Positions 31,641 through 33,323 of a stretch of DNA of 33,323 nucleotides are shown piece after piece. Location of the stretch: the NCBI GenBank assembly GCA_003158585.1, contig PMKE01000064.1, positions 1 through 33,323 on the forward strand, given 5' to 3'. The position numbers and the translations under genes were made by a program. This DNA is from Alphaproteobacteria bacterium. GTDB lineage: Bacteria; Pseudomonadota; Alphaproteobacteria; Micropepsales; Micropepsaceae. Each line of letters opens with the position of its first letter. Position 1 is the stretch's first letter. A model generated the notes under the pieces. That model searched no databases and had not been told where the DNA came from. It was given only the letters and a program-made list of their open reading frames with translations.

Positions 31641-33323
31641 TCAGCCCAGCATCTTCGAGGCGACCTCGTAGAGGTTTGACGACAGTCCGGGCGATTTGAC
31701 GATCTCCTCCAGCTCCCGGCGCATCAGGGCCTGCCGCCGCTCGTCGAAGCGCCGCCAGGTTTCGAAGGCGCCCGCCATGCGGGCGGCGACCTGCGCGTTG
31801 ATCTTGTCGAGCGTGCGGATGGTTTCTCCGACCAGGGCGTAGCCCGCACCGTCTGCGGCATGGAAGCGCAGCTGGTTTGCCGAGAACGCGCCGATCAGGG
31901 CGCGCACGCGGTTGGGGTTCTTCATGTCGAAGGCCGGATGCTTCATCAGCGCCTTGACCCGCTCCACCGTGTCGGGACGCGACGATGCCGCCTGAAGCCC
32001 CATCCATTTGTCGAGCACCAGGGGATCCTTGGCGAAGCGGTCGTGGAAATGCGCGAAGGCTACCTCGCTGTGCGGCGAGACCATGCGCGACAGCGCCGCG
32101 AGGCCCGCGATCATGTCCGTCATGTTCTTGGCGGCGGCGTAATGCGCGGCGGCGAGTTCCGCCGCTTTTTCGTCGTCGTCTGCCGTGAGATAGCGCAGGC
32201 ACGCGTTGCGCAAAGCGCGGCGGCCGGCGGACTTCGCATCGGGCGCATAGGAGCCTGCGAAGGCAAGTTCGGCATAAAGGGCGGCGAAGGCCTCGCGGTG
32301 CGTCTCGGCGACCGCGCGGATCAGCCTCACGCGTGCGGCATTGATGGCTTCGGGGTCGATCATTTCCATCGCCATCGCGATTTCACTCTCGAGCGGCGGC
32401 GACAGCATGTTGGCGGCAAAGGCCATGTCGTCGGAGGCGCGCGCCAGGACTTCGCCCAACGCATCGACATAGTACGGATCGGGCGATGCCCCTCCGATCA
32501 TGGCGAGCATCGCGCTGCGCGCCGCGGCTTGTCCCGCTTCCCAGCGGTTGAAGGAGTCGGGATCGCGCGCCATCAGCGCCGCACGGTCCGCGGCGCTTTG
32601 CGGCGTTTTGAAAACGGCCGGCGCGGAGAACCGCCTCCCGAAGGAAAGCAGCGGCTCCTCATCCACTCCCACGAAGGTGAAGCGCTGCTCGCCGGCCGTC
32701 AGTTCCAGCACGCGTTCGTCGGGGCCGGGGGCGTTCTCGCCTTCGAGCGTCAGCGGCAAGGCACGGCCGGACTTGCCGACCAGGCCGAGACGCACGGGAA
32801 TTTGCATCGGCTGCTTCACCGGCTGGCCGGGCGTGGGCTGAAGACTCTGCTTCAGTGTCAAGGCATAGGTTTGCTTCGCCGCATCGTATTTTCCCGATGC
32901 TTCGACGACCGGCGTACCCGCCTGCCGGTACCACAGCCGGAACTGCGCGAGATCGCGCCCGCTGGTATCCTCGAAACACTTGACCCAGTTTTCCACCGTC
33001 GCGGCCTGCCCGTCGTGGCGTTCGAAATAGAGATCGGTCGCCTTGCGGTAGCCTTCCTCGCCCACCAGCGTCTTCAGCATGCCGATGACCTCGGCGCCCT
33101 TCTCGTAGACCGTCGCGGTGTAGAAATTGTCGATCGAGATGTAGCTCTGCGGCTGCACCGGATGGGCGAGCGGCCCCGCGTCCTCCTGGAACTGGCGCAG
33201 ACGCAGCGCGCGCACGTCCTCGATGCGCTTGACCGGCGCCGAGCGCTGGTCGGCCGAGAAACTCTGGTCGCGGAAGACGGTGAGGCCTTCCTTCAGCGAA
33301 AGCTGGAACCAGTCGCGGCAGGT
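31641..33323 (-). CDS. pepN: Aminopeptidase N, C-terminal part (gene cut by window end)
   Basis: M1-family zinc aminopeptidase. The frame runs open from the stop at 31641 through the last base of the window, giving the C-terminal 560 residues; the start and the zinc site (HExxH) lie outside. The first visible residues (CRDWFQLSLKEGLTVFRDQSFS) are those that directly follow the HEYFHNWTGNR zinc motif in E. coli PepN. The active-site Tyr region NFYTATVYEKGAEVIGML, YFERHDGQAATVENW and the Ig-like and helical C-terminal domains are present. An apparent GTG start at 33215 is internal and not the true start. Confidence 0.96.
   Translation of the reverse strand, partial: TCRDWFQLSLKEGLTVFRDQSFSADQRSAPVKRIEDVRALRLRQFQEDAGPLAHPVQPQSYISIDNFYTATVYEKGAEVIGMLKTLVGEEGYRKATDLYFERHDGQAATVENWVKCFEDTSGRDLAQFRLWYRQAGTPVVEASGKYDAAKQTYALTLKQSLQPTPGQPVKQPMQIPVRLGLVGKSGRALPLTLEGENAPGPDERVLELTAGEQRFTFVGVDEEPLLSFGRRFSAPAVFKTPQSAADRAALMARDPDSFNRWEAGQAAARSAMLAMIGGASPDPYYVDALGEVLARASDDMAFAANMLSPPLESEIAMAMEMIDPEAINAARVRLIRAVAETHREAFAALYAELAFAGSYAPDAKSAGRRALRNACLRYLTADDDEKAAELAAAHYAAAKNMTDMIAGLAALSRMVSPHSEVAFAHFHDRFAKDPLVLDKWMGLQAASSRPDTVERVKALMKHPAFDMKNPNRVRALIGAFSANQLRFHAADGAGYALVGETIRTLDKINAQVAARMAGAFETWRRFDERRQALMRRELEEIVKSPGLSSNLYEVASKMLG

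Noticed and set aside
33213..33215. GTG as the start of aminopeptidase N
   Set aside because: The frame continues upstream to the window edge with conserved PepN residues, so the gene is truncated by the window.

Overview
The window is a GC-rich chromosomal stretch from an alphaproteobacterium. The evidence is a class I (archaeal-type) lysyl-tRNA synthetase, an alphaproteobacterial-style thioredoxin/TPR - LON-domain - Trm112 - DUF971 gene row, a KirBac-type channel, an encapsulated-ferritin-like protein, and short palindromic intergenic repeats of the type common in that class. I see no rRNA, tRNA, CRISPR array, transposase, integrase or phage structural gene. The genus cannot be fixed from the sequence alone.

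Left part (1-8200): a DinG-family Fe-S helicase and a membrane hybrid histidine kinase with degenerate receiver and Hpt domains on the minus strand. Then come lysS translationally coupled to a secreted TPR protein (plus strand), a dispersed repeat, and an S24/LexA-like repressor (minus) with a dyad-symmetric promoter/operator region upstream. Region 8200-11500 looks like a replaced or inserted segment. A 21-codon remnant of the 5' end of a pyrD gene (8396-8461) is followed by a lower-GC, membrane-anchored solute-binding-like gene and then a complete but diverged pyrD. DoxX and a TetR regulator follow.

Middle (12378-22631): leuB and leuD (minus) separated by a palindromic repeat, then an orphan encapsulated-ferritin-like protein convergent with a KirBac-like channel whose K+ filter is not TVGYG but SINYS. 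Next is a compact minus-strand operon (thioredoxin/TPR, LON-domain protein, Trm112, DUF971, DUF4160, DUF2442) with several overlapping stop/start codons. After it lie a GNAT acetyltransferase, a secreted MGH1-like glycosidase, a YbaK-type prolyl-tRNA editing protein, a 38-residue secreted micropeptide, and a divergent spermidine synthase.

Right part (22632-33323): speE and speD are divergent. speD has a structured 5' leader and a strong intrinsic terminator. Downstream is a six-gene plus-strand run: two CrtI/PYROXD2-like flavoproteins and a GcvT-fold protein (two ATGA overlaps), then 11 bases later a sigma factor, a one-TM putative anti-sigma protein and a CnrX-like periplasmic sensor with a His-rich tail. 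It ends at a hairpin and a second copy of the dispersed repeat. A membrane histidine kinase, a secreted ankyrin protein and the C-terminal part of aminopeptidase N (running off the window end) complete it on the minus strand.

The best candidates for something undescribed are the filter-altered Kir channel, the pyrD replacement scar with its cargo gene, and the flavoprotein/GcvT-fold/ECF-sigma/metal-sensor run. Start codons were chosen by hand from ribosome-binding sites and family length. All family calls rest on motif recognition, with no database search.
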